DNA from: Luteolibacter ambystomatis
Lineage (GTDB): Bacteria > Verrucomicrobiota > Verrucomicrobiia > Verrucomicrobiales > Akkermansiaceae
Reading direction: 5' to 3'
Length of the DNA: 64,000 nt
Assembly: GCF_018137965.1 (NCBI RefSeq)
Contig: NZ_CP073100.1
Span: forward strand, 3,359,754-3,423,753
Part shown: piece after piece, positions 37,562-46,338 of the stretch
How the letters are laid out: each line of letters starts with the position of its first letter
Position numbering within the stretch: the first letter of the stretch is position 1
Notes under the pieces: model-generated
Databases searched by the model: none
Seen by the model: only the letters and a program-made list of their open reading frames with translations
Told to the model about the DNA's origin: nothing
Translations under genes and position numbers: made by a program

Positions 37562-38023
37562 CTATGGCTTGAGACCAAAGGCAGCAACGGTGCGCGGATT
37601 GAGCACCACCAAAACCCGGCCACCCGCCGACAGCGCTGCCTCCCCCTTGTCGAGGGAAAGTGACTTGCCATCAGCGGTCTTCACTTCGAATTCCGGCAGA
37701 ACCCGGCACTGTCCGCCACCCATGGGCTCAACCCAGCAGCGGAAGCGGGTATCCAATTCGTTGCTGCCATCCGGCAAACCTTGGTCGCACATGAGCGTCA
37801 GCCCCTTTCCGACAGGGAAACGGGAAATCATCATGAGGTGTGCCCCGGAACCGGATCTTGGAGCTTGGGTCAGGTTCAGCAACTCATTGCGATCCGCATC
37901 ACTCAAACGACCGGCATCCGGCACGTCATAAACAGACACGACCACCGTGGCCACGGTCTCTCGCTTGCAGGACGACAGAAGCGCGAAAAGCGGCAGAAGG
38001 GCGGCTAGGGCAAAATCACGCAT
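37562..38023 (-). CDS. Small lipoprotein of unknown function
   Basis: The 153-residue product begins at ATG 38023 with a lipoprotein signal, ALLPLFALLSSCKRE (Cys near residue 18). The mature part looks like a single beta-rich domain (VATVVVSVYDVP, GGGQCRVLPEFEVKTADG). No known motif is recognised. A TTG 15 bp upstream is a less likely start. It ends at the shared bidirectional terminator. Confidence 0.7.
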   Translation of the reverse strand: MRDFALAALLPLFALLSSCKRETVATVVVSVYDVPDAGRLSDADRNELLNLTQAPRSGSGAHLMMISRFPVGKGLTLMCDQGLPDGSNELDTRFRCWVEPMGGGQCRVLPEFEVKTADGKSLSLDKGEAALSAGGRVLVVLNPRTVAAFGLKP

Positions 38024-38083
38024 GGCAGGAGATGACAACCCGCAACCTCCCTGCTCATGCCGACGGGGTCAAGGCCATCTCTC

Positions 38084-40465
38084 CTAGCGGAACTTCACAC
38101 CAAGCCCCTTCACGAGGGAATCGAGCACGCGCTGGTGCGCGCCATCGACTTCCTCCGCCTTCAGGGTTCGGGCGGCATCACGGTAAACAAAGCGGTAGGC
38201 CACCGACTTGCGGTCGGCGGGGAGCTTTTCACCGGACGGATCGCGGAAGACATCGAAGCACTCGAAGGAAATCAGCAGCGGCTCCTGGAGCTTCGCGAGG
38301 GTTTTCTCGATCTCCAGATTCGCCAGCGTCACCGGCACGTCCATGGCGGCGTCGCGGGACGAGGCCGGGAACTGCGGCAGATCTTCGGCATGGGCGATGC
38401 CCGAACGGAGCTTGCGCAGCTTCGCGAGGTCGAATTCCGCCACGAACACCGCGCCACCCAGATCGAGCTCGCGCTCTCGGGCAGGCAGCAGGCGGGCGAA
38501 GTTGCCGATCGACTGGCCGTCGGCCTGCACATCGGCCCCGAGGGCGAAGCCATCGCGCTCCTTCGGCACGAACTGGACATGGGCGTTCGGCACCAGCGCG
38601 CCAACGACCGCTTTCAGGTCATAAAGGTCGCTCACGCGCTCGGCCTGCGCCCAACCGGCTGGCACCGCCGGACCGGCAAGCAGAATGCCGAGACCATCGC
38701 TTTCGAGATCCTTCGCCTTGCCGCCACCGGCATTGCGGAACACCCGGCCGAGCTCGAACAAGCGCAGCGCCTTGGTGCCCTGGCGGATGTTGCGGGCGGC
38801 GGAAGCCACCAGCCCCGGTACGAGGCTCGGACGCATCACGGCGTGATCCTCGCTCAGCGGGAGCTTCACCCGGATCAGGTCGCCGTCCTGCAGCGGACGC
38901 AGCGGCAGCGAATCGGCCACCTGGTTGTCGGCGATCAATTTGATCGTCTGGGATTCGTGGAAGCCGAGGGCGGCCAGAGCGCGGCGCAGGGCCATATCGG
39001 CGTCATAGGCGGCATCGACCGCGCTGGAAGCCACGAAGGCCCCTTGGAAGCGCGATGGCACGTTGTCGAGGCCGTGGACGCGGGCCACCTCTTCGACGAG
39101 GTCGATGTGGCGCTGGAGATCGGCACGGAATGACGGCACCTGCCACTGGCCACCGTCCTGTTTCACCAGCCCGAGGCGGGTAAGAATCTCATCCGCCGCC
39201 TCATGGGAGATCGAGCTGCCCATGAGCTGGTCGAGACGGGCGTAATCGAGCGTCACCGGCTGGACGCGGACGGGAGCTTCCCCGGCCACAGCGGCGGTCG
39301 CGGCGGCCGTGCCGCCAGCGGTTTCGAGAATCAGCTTCACCGCCAGCGCGGAAGCGGGCAGCACGCCCTGCGGATCAGCCCCGCGCTCGAAACGGTAGGA
39401 AGAATCCGAAGAAAGGGCAGTGCGGCGCGAGGTGCGGCGGATGCCGGACGGCTCGAACCAAGCGGATTCAAGCAGAATGGACGTCGTGCCCTCCGTCACG
39501 CCGGAGTCCGCGCCGCCCATCACGCCGCCGAGGGCGAGGGCCGCGCCGGATTCATCCGAGATGACGAGGTCGGAGCCTTCGAGCGTATAGGTGGCGTCAT
39601 CGAGCGCCTTGAACGCCTCGCCGTCTTTGGCGCGGCGGATCACCAGCGCCCCGTTGACCTTGGCGGTGTCGAAGGCGTGAAGCGGCTGGCCGGTCTCGTG
39701 GAGCACGAAATTGGTCACATCCACCACGTTGTTGATCGGGCGCAGGCCGATCGACTCCAAACGGCGCTGGAGCCAGGCCGGGCTTTCCTTGATCTCGACA
39801 CCATCGATTTTCACCACGGTGTAAAACGGGCAGCCATCAACGGACTCCAGCTTCACCGAATCACCCGCCGGAGCGGTGTCGCGGGCCGGGATTTCCAGCG
39901 GCTTGAGCGGCTGCTTGAGCAGGGTCGCCAGCTCGCGGGCCATGCCGTGGTGGCTGAGCAGGTCCGGGCGGTTCGGGGTGACCTCGACTTCCAAGAGGAC
40001 GTCGGATTCGAAAAGCTCCTTCACCGGGCGGCCGATCGGGGAATCGGACGGCAAAATGAGAAGGCCGTCCTCGCCCTCCGGCAGGCCGATTTCCACGGAC
40101 GAGCACAGCATGCCCTTCGACTCGACGCCGCGCATCTTGGTCTCGCCGATGGTGAAACCACCCGGCAGCGCCGCGCCGGGCAGGGCGCAGGGCACCTTGT
40201 CACCCACCTTGTAATTCTTCGCACCGCAGACGATCTGGCGGAGCTGGCCCTCGCCCGCGTCCACCTGCGTCACTTTGAGGCGATCCGCGTTCGGGTGCTG
40301 GACGGCCTCCATGATCTGAGCGACCACGATCTGGTTCGACGAAACGCCCTCGGCCTCGATGCCCTCGACCTCGATGCCGGCGAAAGTCAGCAAATCGTCC
40401 AGTTCCTGCGGAGATTTGCCACCCAGGTCCACGTGCGTCGAAAGCCAGTTGAGGGAAACGTTCAT
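38084..40465 (-). CDS. pheT: Phenylalanine--tRNA ligase, beta subunit
   Basis: PheT is the beta half of the heterotetramer that charges tRNA-Phe; it edits and binds tRNA. The 793-residue product is full length, starting MNVSLNWLSTHVDLGGKSPQ. The tRNA-binding OB fold (VTQVDAGEGQLRQIVCGAKN), the B3/B4 editing region (RPINNVVDVTNFVLHETGQP), the B5 DNA-binding-like fold and the core (VEEVARVHGLDNVPSRF) precede the C-terminal FDX-ACB domain. pheS is not adjacent: it lies 7.8 kb away on the same strand, with a plus-strand lipid operon between. Confidence 0.98.
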   Translation of the reverse strand: MNVSLNWLSTHVDLGGKSPQELDDLLTFAGIEVEGIEAEGVSSNQIVVAQIMEAVQHPNADRLKVTQVDAGEGQLRQIVCGAKNYKVGDKVPCALPGAALPGGFTIGETKMRGVESKGMLCSSVEIGLPEGEDGLLILPSDSPIGRPVKELFESDVLLEVEVTPNRPDLLSHHGMARELATLLKQPLKPLEIPARDTAPAGDSVKLESVDGCPFYTVVKIDGVEIKESPAWLQRRLESIGLRPINNVVDVTNFVLHETGQPLHAFDTAKVNGALVIRRAKDGEAFKALDDATYTLEGSDLVISDESGAALALGGVMGGADSGVTEGTTSILLESAWFEPSGIRRTSRRTALSSDSSYRFERGADPQGVLPASALAVKLILETAGGTAAATAAVAGEAPVRVQPVTLDYARLDQLMGSSISHEAADEILTRLGLVKQDGGQWQVPSFRADLQRHIDLVEEVARVHGLDNVPSRFQGAFVASSAVDAAYDADMALRRALAALGFHESQTIKLIADNQVADSLPLRPLQDGDLIRVKLPLSEDHAVMRPSLVPGLVASAARNIRQGTKALRLFELGRVFRNAGGGKAKDLESDGLGILLAGPAVPAGWAQAERVSDLYDLKAVVGALVPNAHVQFVPKERDGFALGADVQADGQSIGNFARLLPARERELDLGGAVFVAEFDLAKLRKLRSGIAHAEDLPQFPASSRDAAMDVPVTLANLEIEKTLAKLQEPLLISFECFDVFRDPSGEKLPADRKSVAYRFVYRDAARTLKAEEVDGAHQRVLDSLVKGLGVKFR

Positions 40466-40653
40466 GATCGGCCCCGCAGGTGGTCGCGGAGAGGCCGGGG
40501 ATTGTCAAGGACGGGGGCTTTCGAGCGCCCCCTTCCATCCGTCAAGGGAGGGGGATTACGAAGGTGCGGCTCCTTGCATTTGTTGGGGCGCTGTGGCATG
40601 TTAGATCGGCTGCTCCTCATTTCCGTGGGGCGGTCCTGTTGGAGGAAACCGCC

Positions 40654-41679
40654 ATGTTCACCCTGTCGAAACTGGCCTTCTGGAAGCGGACGTCTCCGGA
40701 CACCCGCTCCGGCCGCCCGATGGGGGATCACCCGGCGTGGAAACCCCGGCTCGGGCTGGCGCTTTCCTCCGGCGGAGCCCGCGGTCTGGCCCATGTGGGC
40801 GTGCTGGAAGTGCTGGAGGAGGCGGGCATCGAAATCCACGCCATCGCCGGATCGAGCATGGGAGCCTACGTCGGCGCGCTGTGGGCCGCCGGGTTTTCCG
40901 GCAAGCAGCTCGAAGACCTCGCGGCGGAGATGAATGACAGCCGCCAGATGTGGAAACTGGCCGATCCGCTGATTCCGCCACTGAAAGGCCTCTTCAAGGG
41001 CGAGAAGGCGAAAAAGCACCTCTCCCGCTCCATTGGCGACCTCAAGATCGAGGATCTCGAGCGCCGCCTGATGATCATCACCTTCGATCTGGATACCTGC
41101 GAGCGCCTCGTGGTCCGCAGCGGCAGCCTGGCCGATGCCGTCCACGCTTCCTGCGCCATGCCGGGCGTGGTCGCGCCGGTTTCATTCAAAGGCCGGCGTT
41201 GCGCGGACGGCGGCGTGGTCGATCCGGTCCCGGTCGGTGCCTTGCGGCGCTTCGGCGATGTCGACCGGGTGATCGCCGTTTCCACTTTGCCGAGCCTCGC
41301 CGAGGTTGAAGCCGGGTGTTGCCGCCCCGAGGAAGAAGCCAATCCGTCGTGGTGGCGGCGCGGCACCGAGGCCTTCAGCCGCCACACCAATCCCCTCGCC
41401 CCAGGCAACATCGGCGACACCTTCCGCAAGAGCATCCGCGCCGCCCAGATCCGTCTCGCCGATGACGCCTGCCGCCGTGCCGACCTGTGCCTGCACCCGC
41501 CCTACGTCGCGGCCCGCTGGCACGAGTATGCTCGCTTCGAGCACTTCATCGAAGCGGGCCGCCGCATCGCGCGGGAACATCTCGATGAAATCCGCGCCCT
41601 CGCGGGCGTGCCCAATCCGGAAACCCAACCTCATGAGCCAACCAAGGACAACCTGGTGGTGGGAGAACGCGTCGCCTGA
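40654..41679 (+). CDS. Patatin-like phospholipase
   Basis: A cytoplasmic or membrane-associated lipid acyl hydrolase (RssA-like). The 341-residue product has the oxyanion loop LSSGGARGLAHVGVL, the nucleophile elbow AGSSMG (Ser at about 68) and the dyad Asp in ADGGVVDPVPV. The start has one of the few clear Shine-Dalgarno sequences here (GGAGG 8 bases before ATG 40654). It is the first gene of a five-gene lipid operon and could release fatty acids for the enzymes behind it. It overlaps the next gene by 47 bp. Confidence 0.93.
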   Translation: MFTLSKLAFWKRTSPDTRSGRPMGDHPAWKPRLGLALSSGGARGLAHVGVLEVLEEAGIEIHAIAGSSMGAYVGALWAAGFSGKQLEDLAAEMNDSRQMWKLADPLIPPLKGLFKGEKAKKHLSRSIGDLKIEDLERRLMIITFDLDTCERLVVRSGSLADAVHASCAMPGVVAPVSFKGRRCADGGVVDPVPVGALRRFGDVDRVIAVSTLPSLAEVEAGCCRPEEEANPSWWRRGTEAFSRHTNPLAPGNIGDTFRKSIRAAQIRLADDACRRADLCLHPPYVAARWHEYARFEHFIEAGRRIAREHLDEIRALAGVPNPETQPHEPTKDNLVVGERVA

Positions 41680-43099
41680 CGAACAGCGCTACCTGCAAGG
41701 CCTGCGCCTGCGGAAATTTCTCCGCGAGGCGGTGGTGCCGTTTTCGCCCTACTACGGGGAGCTGTTCCGCCAACGCGGCATCGACTGGCGCGACTTTCAA
41801 TCCATTGACGATCTCGACCTGCTGCCGCTGACCTCGAAGGCCGATCTGGTCAACCCGCGCGACTTCATCCTCCAGCCGGACTCCTCAGTGCTGCGCAAGC
41901 GCGGCTCAATCATCGCCAGCGCGCTCCTCCACGGCACCGGGGCGACCAAGGAACAGTTGGAGCGAGAATGGCGGCCCGTGCTGATGACCAGCACCACCGG
42001 TCGCGCCGCCGCACCAGTGCCGTTTTTCTATACTCAACACGATCTCGACCGGCTGGCCATGGGCGGTCGACGGATGATGGAGATCGCCCAGTCCGATCCG
42101 GCATTCCGCCACGTCAACGCCTTCCCTTTCGCACCGCATCTCGCGTTCTGGCAGGGGCACTACGCGTCGCTCGGCTTCAACACCTTCATGATCTCCACCG
42201 GTGGTGGCAAGGCGCTCGGCACCGAGGGCAACATCCGGCTCATCGACCGCGTCGACCCCGACGCGCTGATCGCGATGCCGACCTTCCTCTATCACCTGCT
42301 CCAACAGGCCGCCGCGGGTGGCAGCCGCTGGCAGAATCTCAAACGCATCGTGCTCGGTGGCGAAAAGGTGCCGGAAGGCATGCGCCAGAAAATCGTCGTG
42401 CTGTGCGAGCAACTCGGCTCGCCCGGCGTGAGCGTGCTTTCCACCTACGCCTTCACCGAAGCGAAGATGGCATGGACCGAATGCCGCGTGGGCCATGACA
42501 AAAACCCCACCGGCTTCCACCTCTATCCGGATCTCGGCTTCATTGAAATCGTCGATCCGCAAACCGGCAGACGCGTGGCGGACGGCATGCCCGGTGAGAT
42601 CGTGTTCACCCCGCTCGATTCGCGCGGCACCGTGGTCCTGCGCTATCGCACCGGCGATGTCACCGATGGCGGCATCGTTTACGAACGTTGTCCCGCCTGC
42701 GGCCGCACCTGCCCGCGCATCACCGGCAATGTCTCGCGACTCACCGACCGCCATCAACTCAACATCGACAAGCTCAAGGGCACGCTCGTGGACTTCAGTG
42801 AGCTCGAGCATCTGCTCGATGACACCCGCGAGATCGGCGCGTGGCAGATCGAGCTTCGCAAGCGCAACGACGACCCGCTCGAGTGCGATGAGGTGATCGT
42901 CCACGCCGTGCCGATGAACGGCCTTTCCGGCGATGCGCTGCGCGAACTGGTGATGCGCCGCTTCCGTGAAAAAGCGGAGTTTTCCCCGAACAACGTGCTG
43001 CTCCACGACTGGGACGAAATGCGGCAACTGCAAGGTGTCGGCCGCGAGTTGAAGGAACAGAAAATCGTGGACCACCGCCCAACCTCCTCACCCAAATGA
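41633..43099 (+). CDS. Phenylacetate-CoA ligase-like acyl-activating enzyme
   Basis: The 488-residue adenylate-forming enzyme resembles PaaK. The N-terminal YYGELFRQRGIDWRDF and DDLDLLPLTSKADLV are typical. The nucleotide loop reads LMTSTTGRAAAPVPF. The later motifs STYAFTEAKMAW and YRTGDVTDGGIVYERCPACG (then RT, PRI) match the C-x-CGR region of this family. The likely role is making acyl-CoA for the downstream beta-oxidation genes; the acid is not known. The start ATG at 41633 lies inside the patatin gene, and the stop overlaps the thiolase start. Confidence 0.86.
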   Translation: MSQPRTTWWWENASPDEQRYLQGLRLRKFLREAVVPFSPYYGELFRQRGIDWRDFQSIDDLDLLPLTSKADLVNPRDFILQPDSSVLRKRGSIIASALLHGTGATKEQLEREWRPVLMTSTTGRAAAPVPFFYTQHDLDRLAMGGRRMMEIAQSDPAFRHVNAFPFAPHLAFWQGHYASLGFNTFMISTGGGKALGTEGNIRLIDRVDPDALIAMPTFLYHLLQQAAAGGSRWQNLKRIVLGGEKVPEGMRQKIVVLCEQLGSPGVSVLSTYAFTEAKMAWTECRVGHDKNPTGFHLYPDLGFIEIVDPQTGRRVADGMPGEIVFTPLDSRGTVVLRYRTGDVTDGGIVYERCPACGRTCPRITGNVSRLTDRHQLNIDKLKGTLVDFSELEHLLDDTREIGAWQIELRKRNDDPLECDEVIVHAVPMNGLSGDALRELVMRRFREKAEFSPNNVLLHDWDEMRQLQGVGRELKEQKIVDHRPTSSPK

Positions 43100-44361
43100 A
43101 CCTCTGGATCCTCGCCGGTGTCAGAACACCCTTCCTGCGTGCAGGCACGCGGTTCGAGCCGCTCGGCGCGGCGGATCTGGGTCGGCTTGCAATCAGCGCG
43201 TTGCTGGCGCGCACCGGCATCGATCCCGGCGCGATTGATGAGGTGATCCTTGGATGCGTGGGCCAACCGGCGGACGCGGCGAATGTCGCTCGCGTGGCCG
43301 CCCTTCGCGCCGGGATTCCCGCCAACGTGCCCGCCGCCACGGTGCAGCGGAACTGCGCGTCCGGCCTGGAGTCAATCACCAGCGCCTATGAACGCATGGC
43401 CGCAGGCAAGGGCGAGCTGTTCCTAGTCGGCGGCATGGAAAGCATGAGCCGCTACCCCCTGCTCTACAACGACAGCGCGGCGAAGCATTTTGGCTTGCTG
43501 GCGAAGGCCCGCAGCCCGTTCCAGAAACTGGCGGCTTTGACAAAATTCCGCGCGAAGGATTTCTCCCCACAGATCGGCCTGAAGCTCGGCCTCACCGATC
43601 CCTACACCGGGATGATCATGGGCGAGACCGCCGAACTGCTGGCGCGCGAATATGGCATCAACCGTGCGGAGCAGGATGTCTTCGCCGCGGACTCACATCG
43701 CAAGGCACTGGCCGCCACCGAAGCCCGCGCCCGCGAAGTCGCCCCGGCACATGTCGGCGGCGAAGCGGTGCTCAACGACAACGGCCCCCGCGAGGATTCC
43801 ACTCCGGAAAAACTCACCAAGCTCAAACCGATCTTCGAACCAAAGTGGGGCGGCGTCACCGCAGGCAACAGCTCACAGATCAGCGATGGCGCGGTGGCCT
43901 TGCTCGTGGGCTCGGAAGCCGCCGCCGCACGACTCGGCCTCACGCCACTCGGCCGTCTCACCCACTATGCCTATAGTGGATGCGATCCCGCCCGCATGGG
44001 CATCGGTCCCGTGCTTGCCAGTGCGAAAGCCATGCGTGATGGAGCCCCCTCGCCCGCCGAGGCGGATGTGGTGGAACTCAACGAAGCCTTCGCCGCCCAG
44101 GTGCTCGCCGTCCTCAAAGCATTCCGCGATCCCGCCGCCGCGAGGCTGGCCGGACTCGATCATCCGCTCGGCGAGATTGCCCCGGAAAAACTCAACCGCC
44201 GTGGTGGATCGATCGCGCTCGGCCATCCCGTCGGTGCAACCGGCTCGCGGTTGGTTCTGACCGCCCTCGACCAACTTCACGAAACCGGTGGCAAACGCGC
44301 GCTGGTCACACTCTGTGTCGGCGGCGGCCAAGGTGCCGCTCTGTGGTTCGAACGTCCCTAA
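43096..44361 (+). CDS. Acetyl-CoA acyltransferase (thiolase, FadA/FadI type)
   Basis: The 421-residue thiolase cleaves 3-ketoacyl-CoA in the last step of beta-oxidation. The acylated Cys lies in [10 protein letters not shown] (about Cys87); [11 protein letters not shown] holds the active His and [12 protein letters not shown] the second Cys. The length is at the FadI/trifunctional-enzyme-beta end. It is coupled to the ligase gene by ATGA (43096-43099) and is followed after 12 bp by the FadJ-like gene. Confidence 0.96.
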   Translation: MNLWILAGVRTPFLRAGTRFEPLGAADLGRLAISALLARTGIDPGAIDEVILGCVGQPADAANVARVAALRAGIPANVPAATVQRNCASGLESITSAYERMAAGKGELFLVGGMESMSRYPLLYNDSAAKHFGLLAKARSPFQKLAALTKFRAKDFSPQIGLKLGLTDPYTGMIMGETAELLAREYGINRAEQDVFAADSHRKALAATEARAREVAPAHVGGEAVLNDNGPREDSTPEKLTKLKPIFEPKWGGVTAGNSSQISDGAVALLVGSEAAAARLGLTPLGRLTHYAYSGCDPARMGIGPVLASAKAMRDGAPSPAEADVVELNEAFAAQVLAVLKAFRDPAAARLAGLDHPLGEIAPEKLNRRGGSIALGHPVGATGSRLVLTALDQLHETGGKRALVTLCVGGGQGAALWFERP

Positions 44362-44373
44362 CCTTTCCCCGCC

Positions 44374-46338
44374 ATGCCCAACCTCCATCTGCAACGCGAC
44401 GGCGACCGGGCCACGCTGACCTTCGACCGCGAAGGTTCCTCGGCGAACATCTTCGACGCCGCCACGCTTCGTGAACTGGACAGCCTGCTCGCCGATCTGG
44501 AAAACAGCCCGCCGTGGGATGGCCTGCTGATCGTTTCGGCCAAGCCGTCCATCTTCATCGCAGGCGCGGATCTCAATGCCTTCCTCAAAGCCTCGCCCGA
44601 GGAATTCGACGCGCTGATCCGCCTGGGTCAATCGGTCTTCACCCGCTTGCAACGGCTGCGCATTCCCACCTGCGCCGCGATCCACGGTGCCTGTGCGGGC
44701 GGCGGCTACGAACTCGCGCTCGCCTGCGATTGGCGGATCGCCAGCAATGCGAAGGCCACCAAGATCGGACTGCCGGAAACCCAACTCGGTATCCTGCCCG
44801 CCTGGGGTGGCTCAACCCGACTCCCGAACCGCGTCGGCCTGCCCACCGCGCTTGATGTGATTCTCGGCGGCAAGCTTCACGCCGCGGAAGCCGCCCGTCG
44901 CAAGGGCCTCGTCGATGCCGTGGTACCGAAGGAGGTGCTCATTGAGCAGGCGTGGAAACTGATCGCAAAGGGCAAGCGTCGCCCGTTCCATCATCCCTTC
45001 CTGCATTCTCCGCCGGTACGCGCGCTCATCGCGAAGAAAGCCGCCAAGACGCTGCAGGAAAAAACCCGTGGCAACTACCCCGGTGCCACCAAGGCTCTCG
45101 CGGTCGCCTGTGCCGCCACTCATGGCTCGCCGCAGGAAAGCATGGATCGCGAACGCGCGGCGATTCTCGAACTCACGCCTCTGCCACAAACTCGGAATCT
45201 GATCCGCCTGTTCTTCCTCACCGAGAAGGCGAAGAAGGATCAGCCGGTGGCCGCATCGCCGCGGAACATCGGCCAGATCGCCGTGATCGGTGCGGGCGTG
45301 ATGGGTTCCGGCATCGCGCACTGGCTGGCCTCGCGCGGTCATCCGGTACTGCTCCAGGACATCGACGATGCCGCGCTCGCCCGTGGTATGAAGACGATTG
45401 AGAAGCTGATCGCACAAGCGGTGCAGAAGCACGTCGTCACCCGCGTCGAAGCCCAGCACACGCTCGATCGCATCACGCCCGTGCGCGGGAATGTTCCGCT
45501 CACGCGCTGTGATCTGGTGATCGAAGCCGCGGTGGAGGATCTGTTCATCAAGCGCCGCGTGTTCGGCGATCTCTCCGCGCGGGTGCGTCCGGATTGTTTG
45601 CTCGCCACCAATACCTCCGCGCTGCCGGTGCATGAGCTGTCGGAGGTCGTTGAGAATCCCGGACGCTTGTTCGGTCTGCATTTCTTCAATCCCGTCAGCC
45701 GCATGCCGCTGGTCGAGGTGGTGCGTTCGGAAACCACCTCGGATGAAACCATCGCGTCCGCCTTCGCGTTGGTGCGCCAGATTGTCAAGACGCCGGTGCT
45801 GGTGAAGGACCGTCCCGGCTTCCTCGTGAACCGTATCCTGCTACCCTACTTGGTGGATGCCGGCGTGCTGTTCGAAAACGGCGCGGATCCGGAGGTTGTC
45901 GACAAAGCCATGCTCGACTTTGGCATGCCGATGGGACCGTTGCGTTTGATCGACGAGGTCGGCCTCGATGTCTCGCTGCATGTGGCGAAGACCTTGGCCA
46001 CCGCGTTCCCCGATCGAATGAAGGTCCCCGCCATTCTCGAAACGATGGTGGAGAAGCGGATGCTCGGCAAAAAGAACGGCACGGGATTCTACAAATACGA
46101 CGGCAGGAAAACCGTGCCGAACCCGGACGCGCTCAAGCTCCGCACCGGCACCACCGCCATTCCGGAAGGACTTCCGCTGCGCCTCGCCAACCGCATGACC
46201 GAGGAGGCATCCCGCTGCCTGGATGAAGGCGTAGCGGCGACCGCGGACGAAATCGATCTCGCAATGATCCTGGGCACCGGCTATCCGCCATTCCGTGGAG
46301 GACCGTTGCGGCATCGCGACAACCCCATCACGCCATGA
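44374..46338 (+). CDS. FadJ-like enoyl-CoA hydratase / 3-hydroxyacyl-CoA dehydrogenase
   Basis: This bifunctional enzyme performs the two middle steps of beta-oxidation. The hydratase half (about 1-200) has FIAGADLNAF and GACAGGGYELALACDWR, then TKIGLPETQLGILPAWGG. The dehydrogenase half begins with the Rossmann motif AVIGAGVMGSGIAHWLASRG and has LFGLHFFNPVSRMPLVEVV with the catalytic His. At 654 residues it is shorter than usual FadJ (about 710). The last domain stops soon after LGTGYPPFRGGPLRHRD, where relatives continue for some 40 residues. The stop overlaps the next start as ATGA. Confidence 0.95.
   Translation: MPNLHLQRDGDRATLTFDREGSSANIFDAATLRELDSLLADLENSPPWDGLLIVSAKPSIFIAGADLNAFLKASPEEFDALIRLGQSVFTRLQRLRIPTCAAIHGACAGGGYELALACDWRIASNAKATKIGLPETQLGILPAWGGSTRLPNRVGLPTALDVILGGKLHAAEAARRKGLVDAVVPKEVLIEQAWKLIAKGKRRPFHHPFLHSPPVRALIAKKAAKTLQEKTRGNYPGATKALAVACAATHGSPQESMDRERAAILELTPLPQTRNLIRLFFLTEKAKKDQPVAASPRNIGQIAVIGAGVMGSGIAHWLASRGHPVLLQDIDDAALARGMKTIEKLIAQAVQKHVVTRVEAQHTLDRITPVRGNVPLTRCDLVIEAAVEDLFIKRRVFGDLSARVRPDCLLATNTSALPVHELSEVVENPGRLFGLHFFNPVSRMPLVEVVRSETTSDETIASAFALVRQIVKTPVLVKDRPGFLVNRILLPYLVDAGVLFENGADPEVVDKAMLDFGMPMGPLRLIDEVGLDVSLHVAKTLATAFPDRMKVPAILETMVEKRMLGKKNGTGFYKYDGRKTVPNPDALKLRTGTTAIPEGLPLRLANRMTEEASRCLDEGVAATADEIDLAMILGTGYPPFRGGPLRHRDNPITP

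Noticed and set aside
40513..40532. A GGGGGC/GCCCCC hairpin between pheT and patatin
   Set aside because: Short GC stem with no T-run between divergent starts; not enough to call a function.
40574..40606. A promoter-like TTGCAT before the patatin gene
   Set aside because: No good -10 box lies at the right distance; GTTAGAT is 21 or more bases away.
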